Assembly: GCF_000382445.1 (NCBI RefSeq) | Contig: NZ_KB905472.1 | Coordinates: 2,218,602-2,282,601 of the forward strand | DNA length: 64,000 bases | Origin: Phocaeicola massiliensis B84634 = Timone 84634 = DSM 17679 = JCM 13223 | GTDB taxonomy: Bacteria; Bacteroidota; Bacteroidia; Bacteroidales; Bacteroidaceae | Direction: 5' to 3' | Shown here: piece by piece, positions 7,368 to 16,980 of the stretch | How the letters are laid out: each line of letters starts with the position of its first letter | Numbering within the stretch: position 1 is the first letter of the stretch | Made by a program: the position numbers and the translations under genes | Notes under the pieces: generated by a model | The model's input: only the letters and a program-made list of their open reading frames with translations | What the model was told of the DNA's origin: nothing | The model's database searches: none

Positions 7368-9869
7368 TTAAATAAACAAATTCACGTTTGCCTGCTCCGC
7401 ACGATTCATATAAGTAGCTACACCGCCAATAGTCACATTATCCAACAGTTCCTCGCGCTTTACGCCCATCACGTCCATCGACATCTGACAAGCGATGAAC
7501 TCGACACCGTTTTGAATGGCCTGTTCTCGCAACGATTCCAGTGAGTCAATGTTCTTCTTATTCATGATATACCGCATCATCCTACTACCCATCCCTCCCA
7601 TATTCATCTTTGAAAGTTTCAGTTTTAATGAATTGGAAGGAAGCATCATGCCGAACATTTTACCAAAGAAATCTTTCTTCACAGCAGGCTTGTTCAGTTT
7701 CTTGATGGCATTCAGTCCCCAGAATGTGAAAAAGATAGTCACCTTCTCCCCGGTTGCCACCGCACCGTTTGCGAGTACAAAAGTAGCCAAAACTTTATCC
7801 AAATCATCGCTGAACAGAATAAAAGTTTTCCCTTTGTCCGCTTTACAAGTCTCTGTTGCACATACTTGAGGAATATTCTTTTCTACTACCACCCGGTATT
7901 TTCCGCCTTCCGAACGGGCAGAAACAAAACGGTTTCCTGTAGTCTGACACCATGCCTCGGCATCACGGGGGAAACCGGCATCCGTCGCCACAATTTCCAG
8001 ACGCTCCCCATCTGCCAGTTCTTCCATACTTTTCTTCAGCTTCATGATAGGACCGGGACAAGATATGCCACAAGCATCCACTTTTATTGCTCTCATAGAA
8101 GGAATAACAGAAGAAGCAATAGTATAAGCTTCAGCAGAATCTTTACTATGTTCAGAATGATCAACTTTAGAAGAATCAGAACTTGAAGAGCCGTAATTTG
8201 AGAACTCCTTCGGTTCGGGCAAAGGAGTCGTTGCCGCTTTATACAATTTCAAACCACCTATCAGATTCTTTACTTCCTTATATCCGTTCTGCAACAATAT
8301 ATTGGAAGCCAGATAACCTCTCAACCCCACTCCGCAATACAGATAGACCGGCTTATCCCGGGGGATTTCTTTCATCCGATCGCGCATATCATCCAAAGGA
8401 ATATTGACAGCCCCCTTCAAAGCACCGAGCGCAAACTCATCGGGAGTACGGACATCCACCAACGTGACCTTGCTCCAATCGGCAACCTGCAACTCACGCC
8501 AATAAAGAGGCTGCATCTTTCCGTTCAATATATTTCCGGCTACATATCCCGTCACTGCCACCGGGTCTTTGGCCGAAGAAAAAGGAGGAGCGTATGCCTG
8601 CTCCAAGGCCATCAAATCATATACAGTTCCGTTATGCTTTATCACTTGCGAAAATTCGTCAATGCGCTTGTCTACTCCGCTATAGCCCACAATCTGCGCT
8701 CCGAGCAGTTTGCCATCGGCAGGAGAGAATGTTATTTTAATGGACATCTGTAAAGCATCGGGATAATATCCTGCATGCGAACCGGAATGGATGGTTGCCG
8801 ACAGGTAATCAATGCCTGCCTGTTTCAACCGTTTTGCCGGAAGACCCGAAGTAGCAACAGTCATATCAAAAACCTTGGCAATGGAAGTACCGATAGCTCC
8901 TTCGTAGGGTATCTTATTTCCAAAGACCATGTTATCCGCCACAATACGTGCCTGACGATTGGCCGGCCCCGCCAAGTAATTCAACCACGGCTTCCCGGTC
9001 AGCGGATGGCGGAATTCGATAGCATCGCCCACCGCATAAATATGTTCATCGGAAGTCTGCAAGTAATCGTTCACCTTGATGCCGCGCATCTCCCCTATCT
9101 CCAGTCCGGCATCTGTTGCCAACGAAGTGTTGGGACGCACACCGATAGATAATAACACCATATCGGCAGGCAGTCTTTCACCCGATTTGAAAATTACTTC
9201 CAATCCGCTGGCTGTGCGCTCAAAAGAAGCCACCGCTTTTTCCAGATAAAGGCGCACCCCTTTCTGCAACAAGTGCTCGTGCACCAACGATGCCATAGAG
9301 AAATCAATCGGTGCCATGACTTGATTTGCCATCTCTACAACCGCCACTTCCGCACCGGCTTCCTGCAAATTCTCCGCCATCTCCAGCCCGATGAAGCCTG
9401 CACCGATGATTACCGCGCGCTTCACCTCATGCCTCTGCAAATAGTTCTTGATGGCATCCGTGTCATTCACATTGCGAAGCGTGAAGATTCCTTCATTGTC
9501 AATGCCCGGCAAGGGAGGACGAACAGGCGACGCACCCGGAGAAAGCAATAGTTTATCATAACTCTCCGTATAGGTTTTCCCGTCTGAAGTACGAATATCC
9601 ACTGTCTTCTTTGCAGGATGGATGGCCACGACCTCGGACCGGATACGCACATCGATATTGAACCGCTTACCGAAAGCCTCCGGGGTCTGCACAAACAGTT
9701 TTTCACGCTCAGCAATCACGCCACCTATATAATAAGGTAAGCCGCAATTGGCATACGAGATATATTCCCCTTTCTCAAACAAGATGATTTCGGCATCTTC
9801 TGTATTTCTCCTGATACGTGCAGCAGCGGTTGCACCTCCGGCTACACCTCCTACTATTATATACTTCAT
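7368..9869 (-). CDS. CoA-disulfide reductase-like flavoprotein fused to rhodanese, TusA and DsrE-like domains
   Basis: The 833-residue protein has four modules in order. First is a pyridine nucleotide-disulfide oxidoreductase (about 1-445): FAD motif VGGVAGGATAAAR, the single redox Cys in YANCGLPY, and NAD site IIGAGFIGLEMAE. Second is a rhodanese domain (about 455-550) with LYCGVGLRG as active-site loop. Third is a TusA/SirA domain (about 595-670, CGISCPGPIMKLK). Fourth is a DsrE/F-like domain (about 680-833, with FIACQMSMD). The family reduces CoA disulfides, persulfides or polysulfides. The added modules suggest sulfur relay from persulfide to acceptor thiols. The first gene of a two-gene operon with marR. 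Cytoplasmic. Confidence 0.9.
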   Translation of the reverse strand: MKYIIVGGVAGGATAAARIRRNTEDAEIILFEKGEYISYANCGLPYYIGGVIAEREKLFVQTPEAFGKRFNIDVRIRSEVVAIHPAKKTVDIRTSDGKTYTESYDKLLLSPGASPVRPPLPGIDNEGIFTLRNVNDTDAIKNYLQRHEVKRAVIIGAGFIGLEMAENLQEAGAEVAVVEMANQVMAPIDFSMASLVHEHLLQKGVRLYLEKAVASFERTASGLEVIFKSGERLPADMVLLSIGVRPNTSLATDAGLEIGEMRGIKVNDYLQTSDEHIYAVGDAIEFRHPLTGKPWLNYLAGPANRQARIVADNMVFGNKIPYEGAIGTSIAKVFDMTVATSGLPAKRLKQAGIDYLSATIHSGSHAGYYPDALQMSIKITFSPADGKLLGAQIVGYSGVDKRIDEFSQVIKHNGTVYDLMALEQAYAPPFSSAKDPVAVTGYVAGNILNGKMQPLYWRELQVADWSKVTLVDVRTPDEFALGALKGAVNIPLDDMRDRMKEIPRDKPVYLYCGVGLRGYLASNILLQNGYKEVKNLIGGLKLYKAATTPLPEPKEFSNYGSSSSDSSKVDHSEHSKDSAEAYTIASSVIPSMRAIKVDACGISCPGPIMKLKKSMEELADGERLEIVATDAGFPRDAEAWCQTTGNRFVSARSEGGKYRVVVEKNIPQVCATETCKADKGKTFILFSDDLDKVLATFVLANGAVATGEKVTIFFTFWGLNAIKKLNKPAVKKDFFGKMFGMMLPSNSLKLKLSKMNMGGMGSRMMRYIMNKKNIDSLESLREQAIQNGVEFIACQMSMDVMGVKREELLDNVTIGGVATYMNRAEQANVNLFI

Positions 9870-9898
9870 AAGTTCAACTATTTTAATTCAATTAATAT

Positions 9899-9963
9899 TT
9901 TCCTTTGGAAACTTTATGCAAACATACATGATATTTCTTACAAACAAAAATTTCCAATGGAAA
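9899..9963 (-). promoter_or_regulatory. Promoter flanked by two TTTCC-N3-GGAAA palindromes (probable MarR operators)
   Basis: TTTCC-TTT-GGAAA lies at 9899-9911 and TTTCC-AAT-GGAAA at 9951-9963. Their starts are 52 bp apart, close to five helical turns. Between them on the minus strand is a -7 box TATGTTTG (9919-9926), with a T-rich TTTTG about 18 nt upstream as -33. The arrangement suits a dimeric MarR repressor binding both sides of the promoter of the oxidoreductase-marR operon. That this MarR is the ligand of the sites is inferred. Confidence 0.65.
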
Positions 9964-10027
9964 ACATTATCAGGTTAACTCTTTTTAAGAAGAGGTGACT
10001 TACTTCCAAGGTCATGACAACCGGTTC

Positions 10028-10046
10028 GGGCAGGCAAACCCTGCCC
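10028..10046. repeat. REP-like GC hairpin
   Basis: GGGCAGG and CCTGCCC form a 7-bp stem with a CAAAC loop, inside otherwise AT-rich intergenic DNA. The word resembles dispersed short palindromic repeats of Bacteroides genomes. It lies between the thioredoxin-fold gene's 3' end and the promoter of the oxidoreductase operon and could also act as a weak terminator. Confidence 0.4.
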
Positions 10047-10099
10047 CTACAGTTGACAATGTGATAGGTCGGTTTAGTTTTAACACATCCCTACACGAT

Positions 10100-10423
10100 T
10101 CAAACCATGAATTCCTTTACTGCTTTTTCCAATCTGTCCAATCCCAATTCTCCGGTCTGCCGCCACAACTGCTCTCCTTTTCTTAAGAATATATAAGTAG
10201 GAATATGCACGATGGTATAAAATTCGGCAAGTGTTTTTTCTTCATCCACATTCACCTGCACTACTTCCACCTTCCCTCCCATCAGTTTCTTAAACTCGTC
10301 AATAACAGCATGCATACGACTGCTCTTCAATGAATGAATGGAATAAAATTCGGCCATCACCCAATCACCTGAAGTCAATTTCTCTTTATTCCGCTCTTCA
10401 CGGACTACTTTCTTTTCTTTCAT
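10100..10423 (-). CDS. Thioredoxin-fold protein lacking the CXXC motif
   Basis: The 107-residue protein has the thioredoxin pattern: a strand VMAEFYS, helix, strand VEVVQVNVDEEKTLAEFY, the cis-proline loop HIPTYIFL, and a C-terminal strand and helix. At the position of WCGPC it reads SIHSLKSS, so no redox cysteines remain. There is no signal peptide. It may be a chaperone-like or scaffolding thioredoxin fold rather than an oxidoreductase. It is divergent from the MATE gene and close to the sulfur-redox operon, but not co-oriented through any clear operon. Confidence 0.8.
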   Translation of the reverse strand: MKEKKVVREERNKEKLTSGDWVMAEFYSIHSLKSSRMHAVIDEFKKLMGGKVEVVQVNVDEEKTLAEFYTIVHIPTYIFLRKGEQLWRQTGELGLDRLEKAVKEFMV

Positions 10424-10557
10424 ATTGATTCGTTTTAAAAGTTATGTTTGTCTATCAACAAGATTATCGGAAGAAAGTTTGCCACGACAGAAATCGCCAG
10501 CAAAGGCTTATACTCTAATTCTTCTACAAAGAAGCAGACATTCAAAAAAGTGTTTAT

Positions 10558-10565
10558 TACCTTTG
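10558..10565 (+). promoter_or_regulatory. -7 box TACCTTTG for the MATE gene
   Basis: An exact TAnnTTTG match lies 31 nt before the MATE start codon. The -33 element is weak. Confidence 0.6.
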
Positions 10566-10596
10566 GGGCAAAATTTAAATAAAACAAGCACATATC

Positions 10597-11976
10597 ATGT
10601 TATCCAAAGCAGACTTAACACAGGGAAGCATCACAGGTACCCTGCTACGTTTTACCTTACCTATGATTATAGGCTCACTGCTACAACAGTGTTACAATAT
10701 AGCCGATACACTGATTGTGGGACAATGTATCGGTTCCGGCGCATTGGCTGCCGTCGGGTCTGCTTACACACTGATGGTTTTTCTTATTTCCATCCTGCTG
10801 GGATTGTCCATGGGAAGCGGTACAGTTTTTTCCCTGCAATATGGCGCAGGACGGATGAAGGCTTTACGACGAAGCATTTACGTATCGGCCGTACTCATCG
10901 GAACAGTGACAATCGTACTGAACATAGCAGCTCTGTCTTTCATTCATCCCATTCTCAAACTATTACAGATTCCCGATGATATTTATCAGATGATGTATGA
11001 TTACCTGTGGATTATCTTTTGGGGAATCGGGTTTACTTTTATTTATAATTTCTATGCTGCACTGTTGCGTGCCATCGGCAATGCAGTCACTCCTCTTTAT
11101 TTTTTAGCGATTTCCGTCGTGCTGAATATCGGACTGGATTTGTTCTTTATCCTGCTACTGGATTGGGGAATCAAGGGAGCTGCCATTGCTACAATTATCG
11201 CACAGGGAGTATCTGCACTGGGAATTATGGGATATACCTACGCAAAATGTCCCGAATTGAGACTGCATCGCAACGACCTGCATTTCGACCGCCACTGCCT
11301 GAAAGAAATCACTTCGTTCTCCACCCTGACCTGTATACAACAATCGGTAATGAATTTGGGAATTCTAATGGTACAAGGACTGGTCAATAGTTTTGGCTCT
11401 ATGGTGATGGCGGCTTTTGCGGCAGCAATAAAAATTGACTCTTTTGCTTATATGCCGGTACAGGAGTTCGGAAATGCTTTTTCCACCTTTATCGCTCAAA
11501 ACTTCGGAGCAAAAAAGTATGAACGAATCCGCAAAGGAGTAAAAAGTGCACTGATTACAACAATTGTCTTCTCCCTGTTCATTTCTGTTTTGGTCTTCTT
11601 ATTCGCCAAACCATTCATGCTGATTTTTGTAGCTCCGCATGAAACGGAGATTCTGAATGTAGGTATCGGTTATCTGCGCATTGAAGGAGTATTTTATTGT
11701 GGTATTGGGATTTTATTCCTGCTATACGGATACTACCGGGCCATCCGTATGCCGGAAATGTCTGTAATACTGACCATTGCATCGCTAGGAACACGAGTTG
11801 CTCTTTCCTATTGGCTCGCTGCCATCCCCTCTATTGGAGTAACCGGCATTTGGTGGTCTATCCCCATCGGATGGTTTATAGCTGATATGATTGGTATTAT
11901 TTATTATAAATATAGGAAAAAGCTGAGGAGTAACGACATACATTATTCGGATACAGCTTACACAGAAAGAACCTGA
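10597..11976 (+). CDS. MATE-family efflux transporter
   Basis: The 459-residue protein is almost entirely hydrophobic with about twelve predicted helices. It has typical MATE features: an N-terminal TQGSITGTLLRFTLPMIIGSLLQQCYNIADTLIVG-type segment and the repeated domain starting near FSTLTCIQQSVMN. The family exports drugs or metabolites using Na+ or H+ gradients at the inner membrane. The substrate cannot be predicted. The start is supported by a -7 box just upstream. It is followed by 333 bp without a gene, then the menaquinone operon. Confidence 0.9.
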   Translation: MLSKADLTQGSITGTLLRFTLPMIIGSLLQQCYNIADTLIVGQCIGSGALAAVGSAYTLMVFLISILLGLSMGSGTVFSLQYGAGRMKALRRSIYVSAVLIGTVTIVLNIAALSFIHPILKLLQIPDDIYQMMYDYLWIIFWGIGFTFIYNFYAALLRAIGNAVTPLYFLAISVVLNIGLDLFFILLLDWGIKGAAIATIIAQGVSALGIMGYTYAKCPELRLHRNDLHFDRHCLKEITSFSTLTCIQQSVMNLGILMVQGLVNSFGSMVMAAFAAAIKIDSFAYMPVQEFGNAFSTFIAQNFGAKKYERIRKGVKSALITTIVFSLFISVLVFLFAKPFMLIFVAPHETEILNVGIGYLRIEGVFYCGIGILFLLYGYYRAIRMPEMSVILTIASLGTRVALSYWLAAIPSIGVTGIWWSIPIGWFIADMIGIIYYKYRKKLRSNDIHYSDTAYTERT

Positions 11977-12309
11977 ATCTATCCGTGTAAACCGTATAAT
12001 CCCTAACCGGAAATCACGAGAAAAAACTTCGACAGTACTCCAAAGAATAAATATATAGCTTAAAAGAAAACAGCAATGAAAGTACCTGTCACATAAAGAA
12101 TATCCTCTTTTCGGGGCACGATACTCGGTGCTGCCAATTTCTGCATTATCGTTTCCCAAAAACGATGTTATGATATATCATTTGCAAAATTAAAAATATA
12201 TCTCAAAACAAAAGATGAAACGTTTTTGTTACTAAAAGACGTCCTTTCCAAGCTGTTTCATCCAAATTTTATGTATTTTTGTAGTCCTATAGAAAGAACA
12301 GACTTACAA
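11977..12309. other. 333-bp intergenic region
   Basis: No gene is supported here. It contains a small palindrome (ATCGTTT/AAACGAT around 12148-12164) and, at its right end, the promoter of the menaquinone operon. Confidence 0.5.
12274..12281 (+). promoter_or_regulatory. -7 box TATTTTTG for the menaquinone operon
   Basis: The match lies 29 nt before the ATG at 12310. Because transcription should begin near 12288, the longer reading frame starting at 12226 cannot be the translated one. This decides the start of the thioesterase gene. Confidence 0.65.
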
Positions 12310-12717
12310 ATGAGAGAAGAAACAACCTGTAAACCTGATTATTCGAACTCAATGGCAGAACACTTGGGTATCCGATTCATGCCGTCTGCCACCGATGAGG
12401 TACGTGCCGAAATGCCTGTCGACCACCGTACTTCACAACCCTTTGGCATGCTGAATGGAGGTGCATCATTGGCACTTGCCGAAATTGCAGCCGGACACGG
12501 GTCTATGTCTTTATGTCGCGAAGGAGAATATGCATGCGGCATACAAGTAAGTGGAAATCATATATCATCGGTTCCTGTGGGCGGAAAAGTGATTGCCAAC
12601 GGTCAATTAATTCATCGCGGCAATTCCTCACATATATGGAACATAGATATCACCACTCCCGAGGGGAAACTTGTTTCTACCATTCGTGTCGTTAACTTCA
12701 TACTTAAAAAGAAATGA
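12310..12717 (+). CDS. Hotdog-fold thioesterase, probable DHNA-CoA hydrolase
   Basis: The 135-residue PaaI/hotdog protein has the family segment QPFGMLNGGASLALAEIAAG, with the catalytic acidic residue in the helix after the GG turn, and ends in strands SSHIWNIDITTPEGKLVSTIRV. In menaquinone synthesis this fold hydrolyses 1,4-dihydroxy-2-naphthoyl-CoA, the product of MenB. Its place as first gene of the men operon, overlapping menF by 4 bp (ATGA), supports that role. The exact substrate is inferred from context. Confidence 0.85.
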   Translation: MREETTCKPDYSNSMAEHLGIRFMPSATDEVRAEMPVDHRTSQPFGMLNGGASLALAEIAAGHGSMSLCREGEYACGIQVSGNHISSVPVGGKVIANGQLIHRGNSSHIWNIDITTPEGKLVSTIRVVNFILKKK

Positions 12718-13856
12718 ATCTACCTAACAGACATATACAGAATTTATTGGATTGCCTGACACGCAGCCGACTCAGTTTTGCTCTCTATCGGCTGCCCTGG
12801 ACAGACGAATGCTACTTTGTGCTACAACAATCAGGCGATGTGGAACAGTTAGCGGATATTCGGGAATTAAATAAGAAGAAAGGGTTTGTCATGGCTCCCT
12901 TCCTTCAGTCCGACCATCATCCGCTGATAGTGATTCGTCCTGATATCACAGCATACGACTGGGATGAAATCAGCGAAGCCATTTCTTCTTTGGAATGTGC
13001 CGATGCCTTGTTGACTTGCAAGAACCAGACCGAAAAACTGTCTCCTTTCGTTTCGGAAGAAACGGACAAAGAGCGATATACCCAAGCTTTCGAGCGTTTC
13101 ATCACTCCCCTTCAAAAGAAACATTTCCAAAAGCTTGTCTTGTCACGTTCTTCCACCAAGCATATCAATGACGATTTTTCGCCATTGGCTGCATTTGTCC
13201 GTGCCTGCAACAATTATCCACGCATGATGATTTATTTGTGTCATACTCCTGTTTCCGGTACGTGGGTGGGCAGTACACCTGAAATCTTATTGAGCGGACA
13301 CGGCAAAGAATGGCACACCGTAGCCTTGGCAGGCACCATGCCGATGCAAAACGAAGTCATGCCAATGGACTGGGACAAGAAGAACCAAGACGAGCAAGGT
13401 TATGTGGCAGATTACATTCGTCGGATTATCAAGAAATTTGGCAATAAGATGGATGAGAAAGGCCCCTATACGGCCCGTGCCGGACAATTGGTGCACCTCA
13501 AAACCGACTTTTATTTTTTATTAAAGAACACAGATAATATAGGGAATCTACTTCAGGAACTTCATCCTACTCCCGCTGTCTGCGGATTGCCGAAAGAAGA
13601 TGCTTTCCGATTTATCCTGGAAAATGAAGGATATGACCGTAGCTATTATTCCGGTTTTATAGGCTGGCTGGACACCGAAGGACATACAGATTTATATGTC
13701 AACCTACGTTGCATGGAAATAAAACCGGGTGAAACCACTTTATACGCAGGTGGAGGAATCCTTGCTTCCTCTGAAATAGAATCGGAATGGACAGAAACAG
13801 GAGACAAGATGAATACGATGAAAAGCATTCTTTATCCTGAGTTTATAAACAGATAG
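12714..13856 (+). CDS. menF: Isochorismate synthase MenF
   Basis: The 380-residue protein has the chorismate-binding-enzyme core: LVLSRSS, GTWVGSTPEILL, TVALAGTMP, HPTPAVCGLPKEDA and LYVNLRCMEI with a C-terminal YAGGGILASSEIESEW. It converts chorismate to isochorismate, the first committed step of menaquinone synthesis. It is shorter at the N-terminus than the E. coli enzyme, as usual in Bacteroidetes. Translation is coupled to the preceding thioesterase (ATGA). Confidence 0.93.
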   Translation: MNLPNRHIQNLLDCLTRSRLSFALYRLPWTDECYFVLQQSGDVEQLADIRELNKKKGFVMAPFLQSDHHPLIVIRPDITAYDWDEISEAISSLECADALLTCKNQTEKLSPFVSEETDKERYTQAFERFITPLQKKHFQKLVLSRSSTKHINDDFSPLAAFVRACNNYPRMMIYLCHTPVSGTWVGSTPEILLSGHGKEWHTVALAGTMPMQNEVMPMDWDKKNQDEQGYVADYIRRIIKKFGNKMDEKGPYTARAGQLVHLKTDFYFLLKNTDNIGNLLQELHPTPAVCGLPKEDAFRFILENEGYDRSYYSGFIGWLDTEGHTDLYVNLRCMEIKPGETTLYAGGGILASSEIESEWTETGDKMNTMKSILYPEFINR

Positions 13857-13863
13857 CCTGTCA

Positions 13864-13935
13864 CCGTAGGGGCACATGATTGCGCCCGTCCAATAGCATA
13901 GCAACATGCATTCGGAAGAATTCAATTCCCTACGG
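13864..13935. repeat. Intergenic inverted repeat CCGTAGGG/CCCTACGG
   Basis: The two arms (13864-13871 and 13928-13935) enclose a stretch including GCGCCCG. It occupies most of the menF-menD gap and resembles dispersed Bacteroides intergenic repeats. A regulatory role is not shown. Confidence 0.35.
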
Positions 13936-13983
13936 AGCAAAGACGATAAAAGAGAAATATATTTATATTAAAGTAAAAGAATT

Positions 13984-15660
13984 ATGTATTCAGACAAAAA
14001 GAACATACTTCAGTTGGCGGCACTTCTCAAGGCACACGGTGTGCGGAAAATAGTGCTTTGTCCCGGCAGTCGTAATGCTGCCATCGTGCATACACTGGCC
14101 AATATAGAGGACTTCACCTGTTACTCTGTAACCGACGAACGCAGTGCAGGATTCTTTGCTATCGGGTTATCGTTACAGGGGGGAGGTCCTGCTGCTGTAT
14201 GTTGCACTTCCGGTTCGGCACTGCTGAATCTGCATCCTGCCGTAGCCGAAGCCTTTTACCAACAAGTTCCCTTAATTGTCATTTCTGCCGACCGCCCTGC
14301 TGCCTGGATAGGACAAATGGATGGACAAACTTTACCTCAGCCGGGGGTATTCGGTCCGTTGGTCAAGATGTCGGTCAACTTACCCGAAGTGCAAACCGAC
14401 GAAGACGAATGGTTCTGCAACCGTCTGATTAACGAAGCCATACTGGAAACAACTCACCACGGTAAAGGTCCGGTTCATATCAACGTACCTATCTCCGAAC
14501 CCATCTACCGTTTCACAGTCAAAGCGCTTCCTGAAGTACGCGTCATCACCCGCTACCAAGGATTGAGTGTATACGACCGCGACTATAAAATACTGATTGA
14601 ACGTCTGAATAAATATAACAAACGCATGATAGTGGTCGGACAGATGAATCTGATTTATCTGTTCGAAAAGAAATATGTGAAACCCCTGTATAAACATTTC
14701 CTTTGGCTGACGGAACATTTGGGTAACCAGACCATTCCCGGCATTCCTATCAGGAACTTCGATGCAGCCATCTATTCCATGAGTTCCGAACGTCAGAACG
14801 ATATGACTCCTGAGCTATTGATTACTTACGGCGGACATATTGTATCCAAGGAATTAAAGAAATACCTGCGGAAACATCCTCCGCGTGAGCACTGGCATAT
14901 TTCCACCGATGGAAAGATAGCCGACTTATACGGTTGCCTGACGACCATCATTGAAATGGACCCATTTGAATTTCTAGAGAAAATTGCTTTTCTTTTGGAC
15001 AACAAACCGACAAACTATCCATTGATGTGGGAGAATTACTGTAAGACCGTGCCGATGCCGGAACTGCCCTACTCGGAAATCTCAGCCATAGGAAAACTCA
15101 TTCAGTCATTGCCGGAACCCTGTGCGTTGCATCTGGCAAACAGTTCTACGATACGTTATGCCCAATTATTTACAATACCGCCAAGAGTAGAAATTTGCTG
15201 TAACCGAGGTGTGAACGGGATAGAAGGTTCACTTTCCACCGCCATCGGATATGCCGTAGCATCCACTAAACTAAACTTCATCATCATAGGCGATTTGAGT
15301 TTCTTTTATGACATGAATGCACTGTGGAATCAGAATTATGGTGCAAATATCCGTATTCTGCTATTGAATAATGAAGGTGGAGAGATCTTCCACACTCTGC
15401 CGGGCATGGACAAATCAAGTCGCTCACGGGAGTTCATCACAGCCGAACATTACACCACTGCCAAAGGTTGGGCAGAAGAACGCGGCTTTATCTATATAAA
15501 AGTAACCGATGAAGAAGAACTGGAAGATGCCATGAAGCAATTCACCACCCCGGAAACGCTGATGCAACCCATGTTAATGGAAGTCTTTACAGACAAGGAA
15601 AAAGATACCACCCTGTTGAGAGAATATTACCACGGACTTAAAAATAAGCCAAATGAATAA
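13984..15660 (+). CDS. menD: SEPHCHC synthase MenD
   Basis: The 558-residue ThDP-dependent enzyme shows the Pyr domain ([11 protein letters not shown], and [18 protein letters not shown] with the catalytic Glu) and the PP domain with [15 protein letters not shown] as the ThDP/Mg2+-binding GDxxxxxDxNxL-like motif. It joins isochorismate and 2-oxoglutarate to make SEPHCHC. It follows menF by about 127 bp, with no terminator. Confidence 0.95.
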   Translation: MYSDKKNILQLAALLKAHGVRKIVLCPGSRNAAIVHTLANIEDFTCYSVTDERSAGFFAIGLSLQGGGPAAVCCTSGSALLNLHPAVAEAFYQQVPLIVISADRPAAWIGQMDGQTLPQPGVFGPLVKMSVNLPEVQTDEDEWFCNRLINEAILETTHHGKGPVHINVPISEPIYRFTVKALPEVRVITRYQGLSVYDRDYKILIERLNKYNKRMIVVGQMNLIYLFEKKYVKPLYKHFLWLTEHLGNQTIPGIPIRNFDAAIYSMSSERQNDMTPELLITYGGHIVSKELKKYLRKHPPREHWHISTDGKIADLYGCLTTIIEMDPFEFLEKIAFLLDNKPTNYPLMWENYCKTVPMPELPYSEISAIGKLIQSLPEPCALHLANSSTIRYAQLFTIPPRVEICCNRGVNGIEGSLSTAIGYAVASTKLNFIIIGDLSFFYDMNALWNQNYGANIRILLLNNEGGEIFHTLPGMDKSSRSREFITAEHYTTAKGWAEERGFIYIKVTDEEELEDAMKQFTTPETLMQPMLMEVFTDKEKDTTLLREYYHGLKNKPNE

Positions 15661-15692
15661 TTCTATCATGAGAGTGCGTCAAAATTGATTCA

Positions 15693-15711
15693 TACGGGCA
15701 TACCGCCCGTA
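15693..15711. repeat. REP-like hairpin TACGGGC/GCCCGTA
   Basis: A 7-bp stem with a five-base loop sits in the menD-menB gap. It is similar in style to the elements at 10028 and 13864. It could modulate downstream expression; this is unproven. Confidence 0.35.
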
Positions 15712-15751
15712 CGGTAAACTCACAAAAAAAATACATAAACAAACAAGAATA

Positions 15752-16573
15752 ATGGAAACAAGAGAATGGAAAACCATCAAAGAGTATCAAGACATACTTT
15801 TCGATTTCTATAACGGAATAGCAAAAATCACCATCAACCGTCCGCGTTACCGCAACGCATTCACCCCGACTACAACCTCCGAAATCAGTGATGCCCTGTA
15901 TTACTGCCGTGAGTGCCGGGATATCAACGTAGTGGTTCTGACCGGAGCAGGCGATAAAGCCTTCTGCAGCGGAGGCGATATGCACGTAAAAGGTCACGGC
16001 GGTTACATCGGAACAGACGGTGTTCCCCGCCTGAATGTGCTGGATGTACAAAAACAAATCCGTTCCCTGCCGAAACCTGTCATTGCCATGGTCAACGGTT
16101 ACGCCATCGGCGGCGGGCACGTGCTCCATGTAGTTTGCGACTTAACCATCGCTTCCGACAATGCCATCTTCGGACAGACAGGTCCCAAAGTGGGCAGCTT
16201 TGACGCCGGCTTCGGTTCATCATATCTGGCACGAATCGTAGGACAAAAAAAGGCACGCGAAATATGGTTCCTTTGCCGTCAGTACTCTGCACAAGAAGCA
16301 CTGGAAATGGGATTGGTCAATACGGTCGTTCCTTTTGAACGCCTGGAAGACGAGACAGTGGCATGGGCAGAGAAAATGATGGAACACAGTCCGTTAGCCC
16401 TTCGTATGATTAAAGCCGGACTCAATGCCGAGCTGGACGGACAAGCCGGAATCCAAGAGCTTGCCGGAGATGCTACCATGCTTTATTACATGACAGAGGA
16501 GGCACAGGAAGGAGGAAAAGCATTTCTGGAAAAACGTAAACCACGATTCCAGGATTATCCCAAATTTCCGTAA
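15752..16573 (+). CDS. menB: 1,4-dihydroxy-2-naphthoyl-CoA synthase MenB
   Basis: The 273-residue crotonase-fold protein has [17 protein letters not shown], the oxyanion-hole segments [10 protein letters not shown] and [13 protein letters not shown], and the MenB-typical [20 protein letters not shown]. It closes the ring of o-succinylbenzoyl-CoA to DHNA-CoA. Length is normal. It lies in the men operon between menD and the YjbR-like gene. Confidence 0.95.
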   Translation: METREWKTIKEYQDILFDFYNGIAKITINRPRYRNAFTPTTTSEISDALYYCRECRDINVVVLTGAGDKAFCSGGDMHVKGHGGYIGTDGVPRLNVLDVQKQIRSLPKPVIAMVNGYAIGGGHVLHVVCDLTIASDNAIFGQTGPKVGSFDAGFGSSYLARIVGQKKAREIWFLCRQYSAQEALEMGLVNTVVPFERLEDETVAWAEKMMEHSPLALRMIKAGLNAELDGQAGIQELAGDATMLYYMTEEAQEGGKAFLEKRKPRFQDYPKFP

Positions 16574-16596
16574 AAACGAATTGTAATTTCAAAGAC

Positions 16597-16980
16597 ATGA
16601 ACATTGAAGTATTCAGGAAATACTGTCTTTCATTAGGCAATGTTTCAGAGAAGATGCCATTTGGCAAATTTGCAGCAAGATATGATTCAATCCTTGCCTT
16701 TTATGTTTGCGGACACATGTTCTGTTTTATAGACATTGACAATTTCACTTTTGTCAATGTCAAATCTACTCCAGATGAAATTGAAGATATAAAAGAGAGA
16801 CATGTTTCAATCGGCACTCCCATCAACCAAAGTCTGAAGCATTGGCTCCAGCTTAATTTTAACGGCGATATTCCTGACACAGACATATACACATGGGTTC
16901 AACGCGCCTTTGAAATTGTCAGAGATAAATATACAAAACAAAACACATATAAAAAAGTATGTTCCAAACCCGCATTATAA
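16597..16980 (+). CDS. MmcQ/YjbR-family protein
   Basis: The 127-residue protein has the family pattern: a start resembling IEVFRKYCLSLGNVSEKMPFG, central CGHMFCFIDID, and the HVSIGTPINQSLKHWLQLN region. The MmcQ/YjbR fold resembles CyaY and is sometimes called DNA-binding, but its function is not established. It is embedded in the men operon, 23 bp after menB and overlapping menC by 22 bp, a recurrent arrangement that implies co-expression rather than a known enzymatic step. Confidence 0.8.
   Translation: MNIEVFRKYCLSLGNVSEKMPFGKFAARYDSILAFYVCGHMFCFIDIDNFTFVNVKSTPDEIEDIKERHVSIGTPINQSLKHWLQLNFNGDIPDTDIYTWVQRAFEIVRDKYTKQNTYKKVCSKPAL

Noticed and set aside
12226..12309. Longer start for the hotdog thioesterase
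   Set aside because: The -7 box at 12274-12281 lies inside this extension, so it would not be transcribed.
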